Below, one piece after another: positions 1-10,400 of a DNA stretch of 64,000 nucleotides. The DNA lies in NCBI GenBank assembly GCA_963971425.1, contig OZ020514.1, forward strand, positions 44,917,527-44,981,526, given 5' to 3'. Each line of letters begins with the position of its first letter. The first letter of the stretch is position 1. Under the pieces are notes generated by a model. The model was not told where the DNA came from and did no database searches. It saw only the letters and a program-made list of their open reading frames with translations. The stretch is from Bryoerythrophyllum caledonicum. Taxonomy: Eukaryota > Streptophyta > Bryopsida > Pottiales > Pottiaceae. Position numbers and translations under genes: made by a program.

Positions 1-516
1 CTTATGAACGCCGGCACTTTTAATAGCAATCCACAAGAAAACACGGTCCCCCCATGGCTACTTCCATGCTCATGTATGACCCAAAGATGTCATTGCAACG
101 CTAGGCTCAAACCGGACATTCTTTGTGTCAAAGGTTTACCATACAACGACCCACCACCCGAGAACATCAACCAAGACCACACTATTCAATTCATCGAATT
201 TACATATTGCAACGATAGATTCTCCCCGGAAACAATACAAAACAAAATAGATAAATACCAACCCCTCATAGACGACATCATTGCCCTCGGCTGGAATGTG
301 GACCCCCTTATTGTAATAACATCCGGCGCTCGTGCCACCACCTTTATCCCATCTATGAAAACTCTCGAAGATACCTTCAAGATACCCATTGATACAATTA
401 AAACTACCTTTAAAAATATCAACACCATCGCTATTCAACATGCCATGTCTATTTTACTGCATAAACGCAAAATCGAAAACAACCAAGTCCTCCCTGATAG
501 ACAAGACCCCCCTTAG
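1..516 (+). CDS. C-terminal end of a retroelement reverse-transcriptase ORF (nuclease-like domain), cut by the window edge
   Basis: The frame is open from the first base and ends with TAG at 514-516. The protein carries a KPDI motif near residue 37, then FIEFTYCND near residue 65, then a predicted alpha/beta segment with PLIVITSGARATT and a terminal ILLHKRKIEN. The PD...E pattern resembles a PD-(D/E)XK nuclease core, with Thr where Lys would be expected. From memory, this tail occurs at the C-terminus of reverse transcriptases in green algae and charophytes; that is recall, not a search. No RT catalytic motif lies inside the window. The start is outside the window, since an ATG at 4 is only the first Met. 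It could also be a free-standing nuclease-like fragment. Confidence 0.5.
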   Translation, partial: LMNAGTFNSNPQENTVPPWLLPCSCMTQRCHCNARLKPDILCVKGLPYNDPPPENINQDHTIQFIEFTYCNDRFSPETIQNKIDKYQPLIDDIIALGWNVDPLIVITSGARATTFIPSMKTLEDTFKIPIDTIKTTFKNINTIAIQHAMSILLHKRKIENNQVLPDRQDPP

Positions 517-752
517 GAACTTCGCCACTCTGTCTCTTCCTGATTGGCTGCCTGGTTGGTTTTGCTTTTTGTTGTTTAGTTAGTTTGGTCGTGGTTGGTC
601 GTTGTTGGTTGGTTTCTGGCTACTCGTTACATAGTGTCTACCCTCAAAAGGGGGAAGTAGTTCCAGATCGCTAATTCCTTGTCCGGTGGGCATGGTCTTA
701 GCAATGGAACGAACAGACACTTTATTCACGCCGGTTCCCTTCGGGAACCGGC
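517..752 (+). repeat. Untranslated tail with a perfect 10-bp hairpin
   Basis: This TG-rich stretch follows the retroelement ORF and ends in a perfect inverted repeat at 730-752: GCCGGTTCCC, loop TTC, GGGAACCGGC. A short TTC run follows at about 754-765. A 3' hairpin plus a short simple-repeat tail is common at the ends of non-LTR retrotransposons, so this may be the 3' end of the element at 1-516. The hairpin also sits at the edge of the gag remnant on the other strand, so which element owns it is unclear. Confidence 0.4.
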
Positions 753-1974
753 ATTCTTCTTCTTCTGCCCAAATGCATTGGCCTTCTTAGAAGAAGATTG
801 TGCCCCTTCCTTGCCTTTTGATGATGAGTTGGTAGGATAATTTTTCTTACTGTGACTTGGTTCTCCACAACCTCAACATCGCATCTAAGGATTAGCCGTG
901 ACTTCTACTTTGGCTGCCATTGCAACTTGTTTGAAAGACTTTTTACCCCCTTAGCTCTTACTAGAGCCACCAACAACAACCTTAGTTTGGCTTGTTGAAG
1001 TCATGACAGATGACATCCTACCAACCTCCTCTACATATAGAGCTCGATCAAATTGCGCCACAAGGGCAAAAGCTTGAGCCAAAGTTGCTCGGTCTCCATA
1101 TGCCAATAACATATGTAGATGGGCCATATTTCAAAGCTTCTTGTCTTGCTTCCCCATGTAAAGTTCCACCAATTGGCGTTCAGTGAACGCATCTCCGCTT
1201 TTACTTGCATACATGATGCGGGGGGTGTCTTCAACCTCCTTCTTAAAGTCCTAGATGTGACGCATGCGATCTCGCCGGATGCCACCAAAGTCCACCTCAT
1301 AATGTTTAAAGAACAATCAGAGAGGATCAAATATGGGGGGATGGACCAATAGTGGCTATGGCCTCAGTTGACGCCCTAGACAATCGAGATATGAACGTGG
1401 GTGTTGGCCCCTCGGAGCTACTAACAGCAACTCTTGATCGTAGTCTTGCAACTCTTGCCGCATCACGTCCCAAGGTAACCTCCTCTCCTAGTTCATCATC
1501 TCCATCACCGGTCCTTAAGGCCACAACTGCTGGAATTGTAGCTCCCTCCTTCAACGCTGTAACCAATTCTACTCTCCAAACCCAGTAGTCCTCCACCTCC
1601 TCAAGCTCAATTCTATGATCCTCAAACCAAGAATCATAAGCTTGGAGCGCCTCAAACTCAGGATGATTAGGCAATTGTTCAAAAATCCACCAATCATTGA
1701 ATAATGGATTGTGTTGTCTCTGTGTCCGTTGCCATGATCGAAATCTAGTCTTCCAATCATTAAAGGCAATACCCTCAGCTCTCCCCGAGTAGCGGTCACG
1801 AACCATAGATCCACCGCCATGGTCGTCCATATTGCCAAAGGTGCTAATCCTCCAACAATTGAGTGGATTAACTCTTACCAATGGCAGAGGTAGCTCCTCT
1901 ATTTCCTCCTCACCACTAATTTCAACCTCCTGTACAATGTTGTAGTCGCGAGTGTGTGTTTGTACCATAGGCAA
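753..1974 (-). pseudogene. Retrotransposon gag remnant with a broken zinc knuckle
   Basis: Read on the minus strand, 1974-1327 gives a 215-residue open frame with acidic and helical segments. After frame changes, 1330-1031 and below give a segment with matches to plant Ty3/gypsy-type Gag (YEVDFGGIRRDRMRHI, AFTERQLVELYMGKQD). At about 840-882 lies a CCHC zinc-knuckle relic, RC-stop-GCGEPSHSKKNY: a stop (TGA at 873-875) stands where Trp is usual and the last Cys is Tyr. No protease, RT or integrase follows and no LTR is visible. It is a dead gag fragment; the knuckle and the neighbouring helical region are the main support. Confidence 0.55.
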
Positions 1975-2142
1975 ACTTCAAACATCAAATCTTCAATAGA
2001 CCTATTATCGGACTTTGAATCATTTACAACACTGGCATCCACTCTTTGTTTGCCTATACTGTTGCGGGCTCTAAGGTTGGATTAAGTTGCAAGGTAGGGA
2101 TAACGAACCACAAGATATAGGACGGGTATCGTCGGTGAAAAT

Positions 2143-2395
2143 TGATAACTTCCAAATTACCCCAAAAATAACTCTATTAACTTCTCAAATTATCCCAGAA
2201 ATTATCTTAGTAACTTCCAAATTTACCCTAGTAAATACCTTGGTAACTTCCAAAATTACCCTAATAAATATCATGGTAACCTCCAAAATTACCCTCGTAA
2301 ATATCCCGGTAACTTCCAAAATTACCCTACTAAATACCTCGGTAACTTCCAAAATTACCTCGGTAAATATCTTAGAAACTTGCAAAAGTCAACTG
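2143..2395. repeat. 33-bp minisatellite, about 7.5 diverged copies
   Basis: The unit is GGTAACTTCCAAAATTACCC followed by 13 variable bases. Because 33 is a multiple of three, the plus-strand frame at 2087-2506 stays open and would read an 11-residue repeat of the type VTSKITLVNIP. Nothing else suggests a gene, so I treat the open frame as a by-product of the repeat. Confidence 0.8.
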
Positions 2396-3118
2396 GTCTT
2401 CGTCTCTCTCGTTTTGCCAAGCTATCAATGCTCAAAAAACATCAACAACAACCACCACAAGCTCTTCCAAAAACAAACCCTTCCACAAATTTTCAAAACC
2501 CCATAACTTTTGCAATTCTTGGCGGTTTTTGACAATTTTGGAGTTTTTGGAAAGCTTATACAATTTGTGGTGTTTCTGATACCTAACAAGCAGTCAAATG
2601 ACCCCAAACACCAAAACAACACTCTTGTTAGTTTGGTCCAGCACACATTGGGGTTTCGGTAGCAAAACTAAAACTCACATATCTTTCTTGTTGTGTCGGA
2701 ATTTGCCAAAACGACTTGGAGATGGTTGGTTGTGCTTAAGGGCTTCTTCCAAGTTCTTCTTGACAACTCCCCAATACCCTCCTTGTCCAAATCAACACCT
2801 CCATAGCATTGTGCACCCAACTTCAAATTGGCAACACTTTTGCACTTCAAATCCAACACCTTTAACGCCAAAGCAACACACTAAAGCTACTTAACAACTC
2901 TAAGGCTACAAGTTCAGCACCTAATCCACTCTCTTCAAGTAATAAGCTTCGTCAAACTCCAAGAAAACTCCTACTTTGTCTCAATAGGATTAGTCTCACA
3001 AAAGTGCTTAAGAAAAGGGGTAACACTATGTAAAAAAATAGACAAAGCACCAACCATCATCTACAACAACATGCTCCAGCTCCTATCAACTCAAACTACA
3101 ACAACATGCAAGACTAGA
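2396..3118. other. No supported feature
   Basis: A low-complexity, A- and C-rich plus strand with short open frames on both strands, none resembling a known protein. I see no repeat boundary or RNA gene. Confidence 0.4.
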
Positions 3119-3141
3119 AGAGAGTGAAGAAGAAGAAGAAG

Positions 3142-3173
<32 letters not shown>

Positions 3174-3351
3174 GAAGAAGAAGTAGAAGAAGAAGTAGAA
3201 GAAGAAGTAGAAGAAGAAGTAGAAGAAGAAGTAGAAGAAGAAGTAGAAGAAGAAGTAGAAGAAGAAGTAGAAGAAGAAGTAGAAGAAGAAGTAGAAGTAG
3301 AAGTAGAAGTAGAAGTAGAAGTAGAAGTAGAAGTAGAAGTAGAAGTAGCAG
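3119..3351. repeat. Compound microsatellite (GAA)n, (GAAGAAGAAGTA)n, (GAAGTA)n
   Basis: Pure GAA triplets run to about 3170, then a 12-bp unit GAAGAAGAAGTA repeats about ten times to about 3292, then a 6-bp unit GAAGTA repeats to about 3348. The three blocks abut without interruption, which shows stepwise origin of longer units from the triplet. The minus strand reads a poly-Phe/Tyr open frame that is a by-product. Confidence 0.95.
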
Positions 3352-3489
3352 GGTGAGGAGGAGAGAGGATGCACTTTGGCCAACTTTTAAAGCTTTTGTT
3401 AGAAGACTCTAATGAATGTGAGATTTTCTTTAGTGAAAAATAGAATATTTTCTAAGTTAAATACTTTTAGACATTGTCAGACATTGGTG

Positions 3490-3776
3490 GACTAGGTTCT
3501 AAATAACTTGTTCTTTTCCACGTAAAACTTAGAGATTTTCATATTTTTACTTTTTATTTTTCCTACAGTATGTAGTGTACATGTCTTGATTGACCATTCG
3601 GATTCTCATTCTAAAACATATTAAGTTCAGCAAAAATCATGACGTGAAGTTGCACTTTTTGAACCTTTATGCCTCGCACAATTTATTTGAAAATGGGAAT
3701 TTGCTTCAATACCTCTAAAAATTGGCATACAAGGAACTTACATCATATCCAACAGCAATCAACCACACAATTAACT
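3490..3776 (+). mobile_element. Truncated copy of the TTAA-element family (internal part)
   Basis: This segment matches, with moderate divergence, the interior of the TTAA-flanked element at 57267-58189 (opposite strand) and the copy at 4795-5330. Shared landmarks are TAGAGATTTTCAT, a run ending AATATGTGGTGTA or TATGTAGTGTA, a 'tctaaaacatat' block and 'tacctctaaaaattgg'. Its 3' end is missing; the MITE at 3778-4195 begins two bases after the break. Confidence 0.6.
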
Positions 3777-3777
3777 A

Positions 3778-4195
3778 ACGTCAAAATACCTTAAACCAAC
3801 ACTCAACCCTGAAGCGACCCTACAGACTTCCTTAGAACCGATTTCTTCCTCTCTTTTGTTGTCATAATTTCTGTCAGAAATATTCCAAGTCTATTCCAAG
3901 CCCACCAATGAATGCAAGGATGGAGTTGGATGGAGCTCGCGGTTTGGTGGAATAGAGGTGACGGTTTAATGTGCTTTTAAGGTTTGGTTTTGTCACTAAA
4001 CCTGGTCGCTTTAGGGTTGATTGGAGGAAACCCACTTTCTTTCTTTTTTCTCACAATCTACAACGTTGTTTTCAAAAAAAAATTCTCTCACAAATCAGAA
4101 CCTTATTTCTCTACCCCAGCAGATTTTTTTTGCAATTAAATCTCAACTTTTGAAACACAGAATCACTAAAGTGTTGGTTTAAGGTATTTTGACGT
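3778..4195. mobile_element. 418-bp MITE with 26-bp perfect TIRs and TA target duplication
   Basis: The left end (3778-3803) begins ACGTCAAAATACCTTAAACC and the right end (4170-4195) is its exact reverse complement over 26 bases. Both sides are flanked by TA (3776-3777 and 4196-4197), the Tc1/mariner-type signature. There is no transposase inside; the interior is noncoding with AT-rich and pyrimidine-rich stretches. Perfect arms suggest recent insertion. It sits between two other repeats, inside or at the edge of a TTAA-family copy. Confidence 0.8.
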
Positions 4196-4199
4196 TATA

Positions 4200-4340
4200 G
4201 AAACACTACAATCAACCGCACACTTCATTGCCTAGGCAACCATGAAGTGAATCATGTTACCCTATTTTTATAGTCTGTTATATTAAAACTACATTAAAAT
4301 GGCTGGACTAATGCGTTGCAAAGCAAGCACCAGCTGCTAG
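4200..4340 (+). mobile_element. 3' end of a Helitron-like element
   Basis: The sequence matches the terminal 140 bp of the Helitron-like family in this window, including ACTACATTAAAATGG and GACTAATGCGTTGCAAAGCA, and ends in CTAG (4337-4340) followed by T, as Helitrons do. The bases GCGTTGC/GCAAGC can form the short subterminal hairpin expected just inside the 3' end. The 5' part is missing. Confidence 0.6.
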
Positions 4341-4407
4341 TTAATATTAATAATAATAATAAAGTTTACTTTGGTTTTTGGTCAAATATAACAATGAGAA
4401 AATTCAA

Positions 4408-4480
4408 TGAGAAAAGTAAAAGCGTGTTGAGGTGTGCTTGAGGTGTACCTCAAGCACACCTCAACACACTTTTATTTTTT
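4408..4480. repeat. Near-perfect palindrome, 21-bp arms with a 2-nt centre
   Basis: Arms at 4424-4444 (GTGTTGAGGTGTGCTTGAGG plus T) and 4447-4467 are exact reverse complements, with GT between them. With a few mismatches the pairing continues outward into flanking A/T runs to about 4408 and 4480. It could be a small fold-back element. The following 4480-4790 holds AT-rich direct repeats and then GC-rich sequence without a recognisable gene. Confidence 0.8.
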
Positions 4481-4794
4481 ACTTTTGGTTGAAATTCAAT
4501 CAAAATTTTAAATTGAAATTCAAACAAAATTTTACTTTTATTTTTTACATTTGGTTGAAAATTCTTCCCCTTCCTTCCCCTTCCCGCCTCCACACCTGCC
4601 ATGGTGGCGTTGACTGAGTTTGCAGGGAGGAAAATGTCTCCCTGCAAAGCTGCAATTTTTGCCGAGACCGGGAGGTGGATGGCGAGATGCGGCAGGGTGG
4701 AGTGAGGAGTGCGGAATCCATTGGGGTGCGGCTAAACCGTCGAGCCGGCTGAGCGTTGTTGGAAGGAGCCGTTGGCGTGGCGACTGGGCTTGCT

Positions 4795-5330
4795 CTTAGA
4801 GATTTTAACTTTTTATACTTTTGATTTTTTCAACAACAATATGTGGTGTAGACCTTCATATTGACCGTTTGGATCATCAATCTAAAACATATCAAGTATC
4901 TAAAAACTAAAACGTTAATTGCCCATTTTTGAGCTTCCACTACTAGCATAGTTTACTTGAATAAGCTACACCCTTTTTCTACCTCTAACAATTGGTGTAT
5001 AAGGAACTAACATCATTCTAAACCACCATTAGTAATGGATTTAGGCCTTACATAGTGCAAAAATTTGATACCAAGTGAAGTTAAAGTGTCTTGATCCACC
5101 AAATGCAGGGAAGAAAAGGAACCATTTGCTTGACTTCAAACACTATAATCTTTCAATCCGTGCGGTCAAAATTTATGAAATTTTGTGGGGACATTAACAA
5201 AGAAGTATTCATTGAGATCCTATGGTTAGATGTAGAAATGAAAAGGTTTTGTCTCCCTTCTTAGGCATTATTCTATAGCCGGGCAGTTTTGAAGTGTTTT
5301 TGGTGCAAAAATGCCTTGGTCCTTTAGGGA
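4795..5330 (+). mobile_element. TTAA-family element, 3' half
   Basis: Matches the reverse complement of 57267-57830 along its whole length, including CTTCAAACACTATAATCTTT and the terminus GGTCCTTTAGGGA directly before TTAA (5331-5334). Full copies end in GGGG before TTAA; here the last base is A. The 5' half is missing. No coding capacity is seen. The following 5335-6025 is AT-rich and holds nothing I recognise. Confidence 0.7.
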
Positions 5331-6025
5331 TTAAAAATGTTTGGAGGTTTAAAATTTGGTCCACACCATTTTTGTTTATAGAAACGCACAAATCCTTATG
5401 AGGCTTAAGTACATCCATAATCACACCACTATTATCAAGTAAAGTAAAGTAGACACACCACTATTATCAAGGAAAGTAGACACTACCATTCATATTTTTT
5501 TACTATGCATAATGTAGTACAAAAATGGGAAAATACATTAAACGCTAAAAGATATAACATTTTAAGAAAAATGTCTCTTGGTACCGCAAAAACAAAAAAT
5601 ACACCTAATCAATATTCACGGTAGTATATGCCTCTATGTTGTTACCGACAATAGTTTTTTGTTAATTAGTTGCATTAGTTTCGCATGTGGTGGTTAAGTA
5701 GGCAATACGGCATCTTCGTAGAAGAGTATGTGTACTTGGCAATTGCCATACGTCTCATTTAATCAATATTGTATACATCCAAATCTTAAATTTTCAGTCT
5801 AAGATTTGCATTTCTTCAAGCACAAATAATTCGGTATAAATATTTTCTTCACATATAATATGTCAATGCGAAGCTACCAACCTAGTGCACATGTGAACCG
5901 CTCTAATTCAAAGCAAAAAAATTCTTGCAAGACTCTATTGATAGTTAAAGTAGTACACCCTCCAAATTCCACAGTTTTCACTACTAATGTACTGTAACTT
6001 TTAATACTATAATCTAACCCATGAA

Positions 6026-6079
6026 GGGGCGGAGACGTCCCCGCCCTTGCGCTGGGCAGGGCGGGGACGTCTCCGCCCC
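6026..6079. repeat. GC-rich perfect hairpin, 22-bp arms, 10-nt loop
   Basis: Arms at 6026-6047 (GGGGCGGAGACGTCCCCGCC plus CT) and 6058-6079 pair without mismatch around TGCGCTGGGC. It is far richer in G+C than its surroundings. It lies downstream of the 3' end of the gene-A region, so it might act at an RNA 3' end, but it could equally be a fold-back insertion. Confidence 0.85.
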
Positions 6080-6193
6080 ACCTCCCTCTTGGCATTAGTC
6101 CCAGCCCCTACTCAAACATGTCCTTGTCCTACGTGGCAGCGATGTGGTGCCAACATGGCTGCCACATCGCCTGTTTTTTACCTTGCGGGTAAG

Positions 6194-7015
6194 TCAACCC
6201 TCTATTGACTGTATTGGACGGGCGAGAGCTCTACCGGACGGGCGAACCGGACGTCCGTCCAATATGACAACCCTGACAATAGGTGCATTCGAAACATTCC
6301 TAGGAGGGCTGAAGGCCTGTAGCGACTGACTAGCCTCTTCGAATATGCCTATGATAAGCTCCCTATCGAACGGCGCTTTACTTACTGGGGGTGAAAGAGC
6401 CGGATCAATGTCCTTTAACCTAGCAAGTGTATTCGTGGCAGAGTGTTGCTCAGGATCCGTTGTAGTCTCCATGTCCTGGCTGGAGAAAGGATGAGACGAT
6501 GGTTCTATCTCCATCGTCTTAGGTCCGGACAACGGGAGATGAAGCAAGTCCGATCTTCTCGGCTTTAAAGCAGGTACATTCCTAACGGTCATCCTGGTTC
6601 GAGGAGCAAGTAACTCTTCCTCCGCGAGCAACGACGCCTCCTCTTCTCTTCTTGTCCTCTCCTGATCAGGAACAAAATTCACCTCCAGAAGTTCACCTCC
6701 TCGACAACTCAAGTCCTCATGGCACTCATTGGGCAAGTCGTTAACTAGAGCCTGAAGGTTGCTATCCTCCTCTTCATAAATTGTGCTGGCATTAACATGG
6801 TCGATATCATACATAGGTGAATTGTGGTGGGCGTAGACATGCTCCGCCGCTACTGAAGTAGACGGCACATGATCGTCATGAGCAATTTGGAGATGCTGCG
6901 GCCATGAAATAAGGTCAGTCAAGTTGTTGTCCCAGTCGGGAACTACTGATGAAAAACTGAAGATCAAGATGGATGGAAGGGGGTGTAGGAGAAAGTGCTT
7001 TGTGCACCAAAGCAT
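6194..7015 (-). CDS. A4: acidic Ser-rich segment, possible last exon of gene A (function unknown)
   Basis: This is one of the few long uninterrupted frames here (up to 273 codons, stop TGA). A likely acceptor, CTTGATCTTCAG, lies near the start, so the real exon may begin at about 6957. I do not recognise a domain. The sequence is acidic and rich in Ser and Pro, with a coiled-coil-like patch EERTRREEEASLLAEEE-type near the middle. The segment SGPKTMEIEPSSHPFS through EASQSLQAFSP is clearly homologous to B3 (SGPMPMEIDASSQPSS ... EASESLQAFSP) at 39794-40273. In B that segment lies 5' of FCP1-like exons; here it lies 3' of the methyltransferase-like exons, so it has moved relative to its neighbours. 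Its last 20 codons run into an inverted repeat (6211-6265, TATTGGACGG arms). Confidence 0.45.
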   Translation of the reverse strand: MLWCTKHFLLHPLPSILIFSFSSVVPDWDNNLTDLISWPQHLQIAHDDHVPSTSVAAEHVYAHHNSPMYDIDHVNASTIYEEEDSNLQALVNDLPNECHEDLSCRGGELLEVNFVPDQERTRREEEASLLAEEELLAPRTRMTVRNVPALKPRRSDLLHLPLSGPKTMEIEPSSHPFSSQDMETTTDPEQHSATNTLARLKDIDPALSPPVSKAPFDRELIIGIFEEASQSLQAFSPPRNVSNAPIVRVVILDGRPVRPSGRALARPIQSIEG

Positions 7016-7414
7016 CTATGCATAACTACAACGATCAAAACCTGGTAAGAATAAATCTCTACAAGAAAAGACGAGAAGAGATAGTAGGATCTTACGATCC
7101 TAAAGCACTCATCTAGTAGTAACTGATGACTATATTGCGTAAAATGGATTCATTGATATATATATTCCAAGTTGAATAAACTACAGGCAAAGCAATGATA
7201 TTCATACCGGCGGCTCCGAAGATGAAGTACGCAGATGCCGATCATGAACTTGTTCAGTTTCCTGCATGAAGTTGGGATATGATGATGAATACAACGAATA
7301 TGCAAACAGAAAATTAACCATAGTGCATTGCTGATCAGTTCACATAGTTATTGTTATATACAATTGTCTTAGAAACAGTTGGTCCGTTGATAGAGATAAA
7401 ATTTAGTGTGTTTA

Positions 7415-10400
7415 TCATACAATGGTCGCCTCATGGGCACCGGGTTGTGTAGAAGAGGGAAGAGTCAAGTTGATTTGCTCCTGGTTTTCCAATTGCAATC
7501 TTCGATGAGTCTTGGACCTGCCCTTGCGCCTGTCGTCCATAGGCTGATCCACCTCTTCGATCTCATCCTCCTCCACATCACTCTTCTTCTCGGAAGGGGC
7601 CTTGTCCGAGTCGTTGGAGGTGTCACTCTCGGAGTTGGATTCGTTGATGACCTTCTTCTTGCCTCTTGCGATCTTCTTTTTCTTCCTCTTGTTCATAGTC
7701 AAGGCCGCCATGGTAGATACCGCTATTGCCAGCGTCTGAGCACTTTCCCAGATATCGTTCGCTGTCTCATTGGCTCTCGTTACTTCGTCCCTGGAGAAGA
7801 CAACTTCGATGACTTGTGCTCCTTTAGTCTGCAACATAGAATAGTAGGCTGGATTAGATGACAGAAAACAGATTCATATGATGTAAAGATAGTGTGGAAG
7901 AAGAACTTGAATGAACTTAGGGATGAGGTTAAGAGATCGTGGGATCCTACTGTCATCTTACTAGGCCAATCCAGGTAATCGAAGGACCTCCATCGATGTT
8001 GACAATAACATTGTTTGGAGCCCCCAATGTGCCAAGCAACTTGCCAACCGCGTCAATATTGAAATTGGCATAAGAATGTTGAGCCCATTGTTTGGGAGCA
8101 TCCTCGAAATCTGCTGCTGATATCACTGTCTGGAACATCATCTCATTCCCAAAAGCTAATCGAAAGCACACTGCTCCAACCGAACTGAAGTCGTTCCCGT
8201 ACACAAAGTTAAAGTACAAGGGCAACGTTGGTTCAAGAGATGAAAGACTCACAAAGCCCTCCGTCCCCTGGGTAATATATAAAGTGGGGTTCTGAAATTA
8301 GGGTAGCGTTCGTGTAGTGACCGCGCCCCTCTCAGCTACAGCGTTGGCAACCTCCACCATTCTAGCCTGATCTGTGATAAACACACCTGGATAAGGGACC
8401 CTCATTAACTAGTTATCATCCTTATCCTCCCTGGCCTACAAAGTTTGCAAAACCTGTTCCATGATTGAAAAATCAGGTTCTCCTTTCTCTTTGCGATTGA
8501 CAAAGCAGTACACCATAACCACCGTCGCGTCATTTTCTGTCCATTGTAGCATCTGGTCACTGCCCAACAGTAGAATCTTTGCTAGGTCTCCAGATTTCGT
8601 GTTCATCCAAGCGGATTTATATTTTCCTGAAAGCGACAATCCAATGAGGTTGGAACGCTCTCAACTCGATTTTCCTTGATGGCCTTCTGGTGATCAAAGA
8701 ACATCTTCAGAATAGTTGGAAAGTCATTCTCCTTGTTTGAGGGCGCTAAGGCGGATCCTCGCTTCAAGAAGAAGCGCTCTCCAGTAGGGTCCTTAATAAC
8801 CTACTCAAACCACATTTCGATGGTGGCTTTGGTGACCTTATACTTCGCTGCAGCCTTAAGATAATCATCCTCTGAATACAAGGCTTCCTTCAATGTCTTA
8901 CACCTCGGGGGCTTCTTAAAGAAGTAGTGCATGAACTCATTCTTGATGAGTCTATGCTTCTTCTCAGCCTGACACGCCTTCTCGAGGCCTTAAAGGACGG
9001 GTACCTTCTTTGCCAACTTTGTCGACTTCACCGAGACTTTCTTTGCCATCACCAACTTGGCCATCTTCTCGATGTCACTATCCTACATGAAATAAAGTGG
9101 CATCAAGCCGTTCTGCTTTAGAGCCCTTGTCTGGTATCTCTTCTGCTTCAAACGCTCCTTCCTTGTCTTATCGTCGTTGTCCTCGACATCCTCTGCAGAG
9201 TCCTCGTCAACACCTGAGACAAAGCTCGAAGATATCCCGAATGCGTCAGGAAAAAGCCCAAGTACCTAGCTCCCATAGATCTGTAACCAAATCTGGAAAA
9301 TTAGCTCCGAAACCAAAACCAATGGATATTTTGGGATTCCTATGTTGTTGTCTTCAACGATCTTAGAATCCGAGTTGGAAAACAGTGCCGGAAGTTTATC
9401 AGACCAGGCCTACAAGGATTGGGGGAGTCAGAAGTGAAACACAGAAATTTGGAGATAGTAGGATCCTACGATCCTGATGACCATGTGGTTATTTAACTTG
9501 GGATCGTGAGATCCTACTATCCGTCCACACCTTGTATATGAATCGGTAACCCAAACATTAATGTGATGGGTAATGTTTTAGTGACTCACCTTAAACTTAT
9601 TGGAGTGTGCCAATCCATTCTTGGATGGAGTTGGACTACCGGCTGAAACCCAGCTCTTACGCGCAAGACATTGCAGGGCTAGATAGTTGCCCTCCGATCT
9701 AACGCCAGCAAGATCTTGGTTGAGGACCCTTGAATAGTATAACATCAAGTTCCAGTCCTTGGGATCATGCTAGACGATTGTTATGATGAAGCTTTTGGCA
9801 TCTCTCTCATCTTCTTCCAAGAGACTACCCTCCCCAATGAGGACTTTGTGCATAGCCATGCAATGTTGCCCGCCTATAATCACATAGTGTGTGTTTGGGC
9901 CGATGTCCTTCAATGTTGGTTGCTTTGTGAAAAACTCGTATGCATCGTGCAGCACGTCTTTGAAATCTTCTTTTCGGACTGGATAATTACCCTTCACTGG
10001 CATCACGTACAGATGCTACAGTGATGCCTGAAATGGCATCATTCGTTTCTGGTCAATGAGTTGTAAGTGGTCGATATCCACTACCAGATTAGTTGGGTCC
10101 TGCGGGGACACCTTCATTGGCTTCTTACAAAAAATATGGAGTTTCAAGAACTCTCTTTCGTACAGAGTCCTCACAAGCTGCAACTCCTTTGCGGTTTTTC
10201 CTCCCACTGTCTTGCTCGTCATCCCCACTGCCCTGGCTAGTGTCAGTTTGTCCACCTTGGGGTCCGACTTCTTCCTCTCTGACTTTTTCTTAGGCGGCCC
10301 TCCGCTGCAAGAAGTGAAGACAACCGCTTCTTCTTAGGAGGTGTAGGCGGAGCTGATTTCTCTGGGTTTATTGTACGAATCTCGATTTGCCTTCAGCTCC

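Noticed and set aside
136..441. Minus-strand open frames opposite the retroelement ORF
   Set aside because: They are shadows of the plus-strand frame, which has recognisable motifs.
3114..3383. Minus-strand open frame of poly-Phe/Tyr over the microsatellite
   Set aside because: It is the translation of the GAA/GTA repeat and has no independent support.
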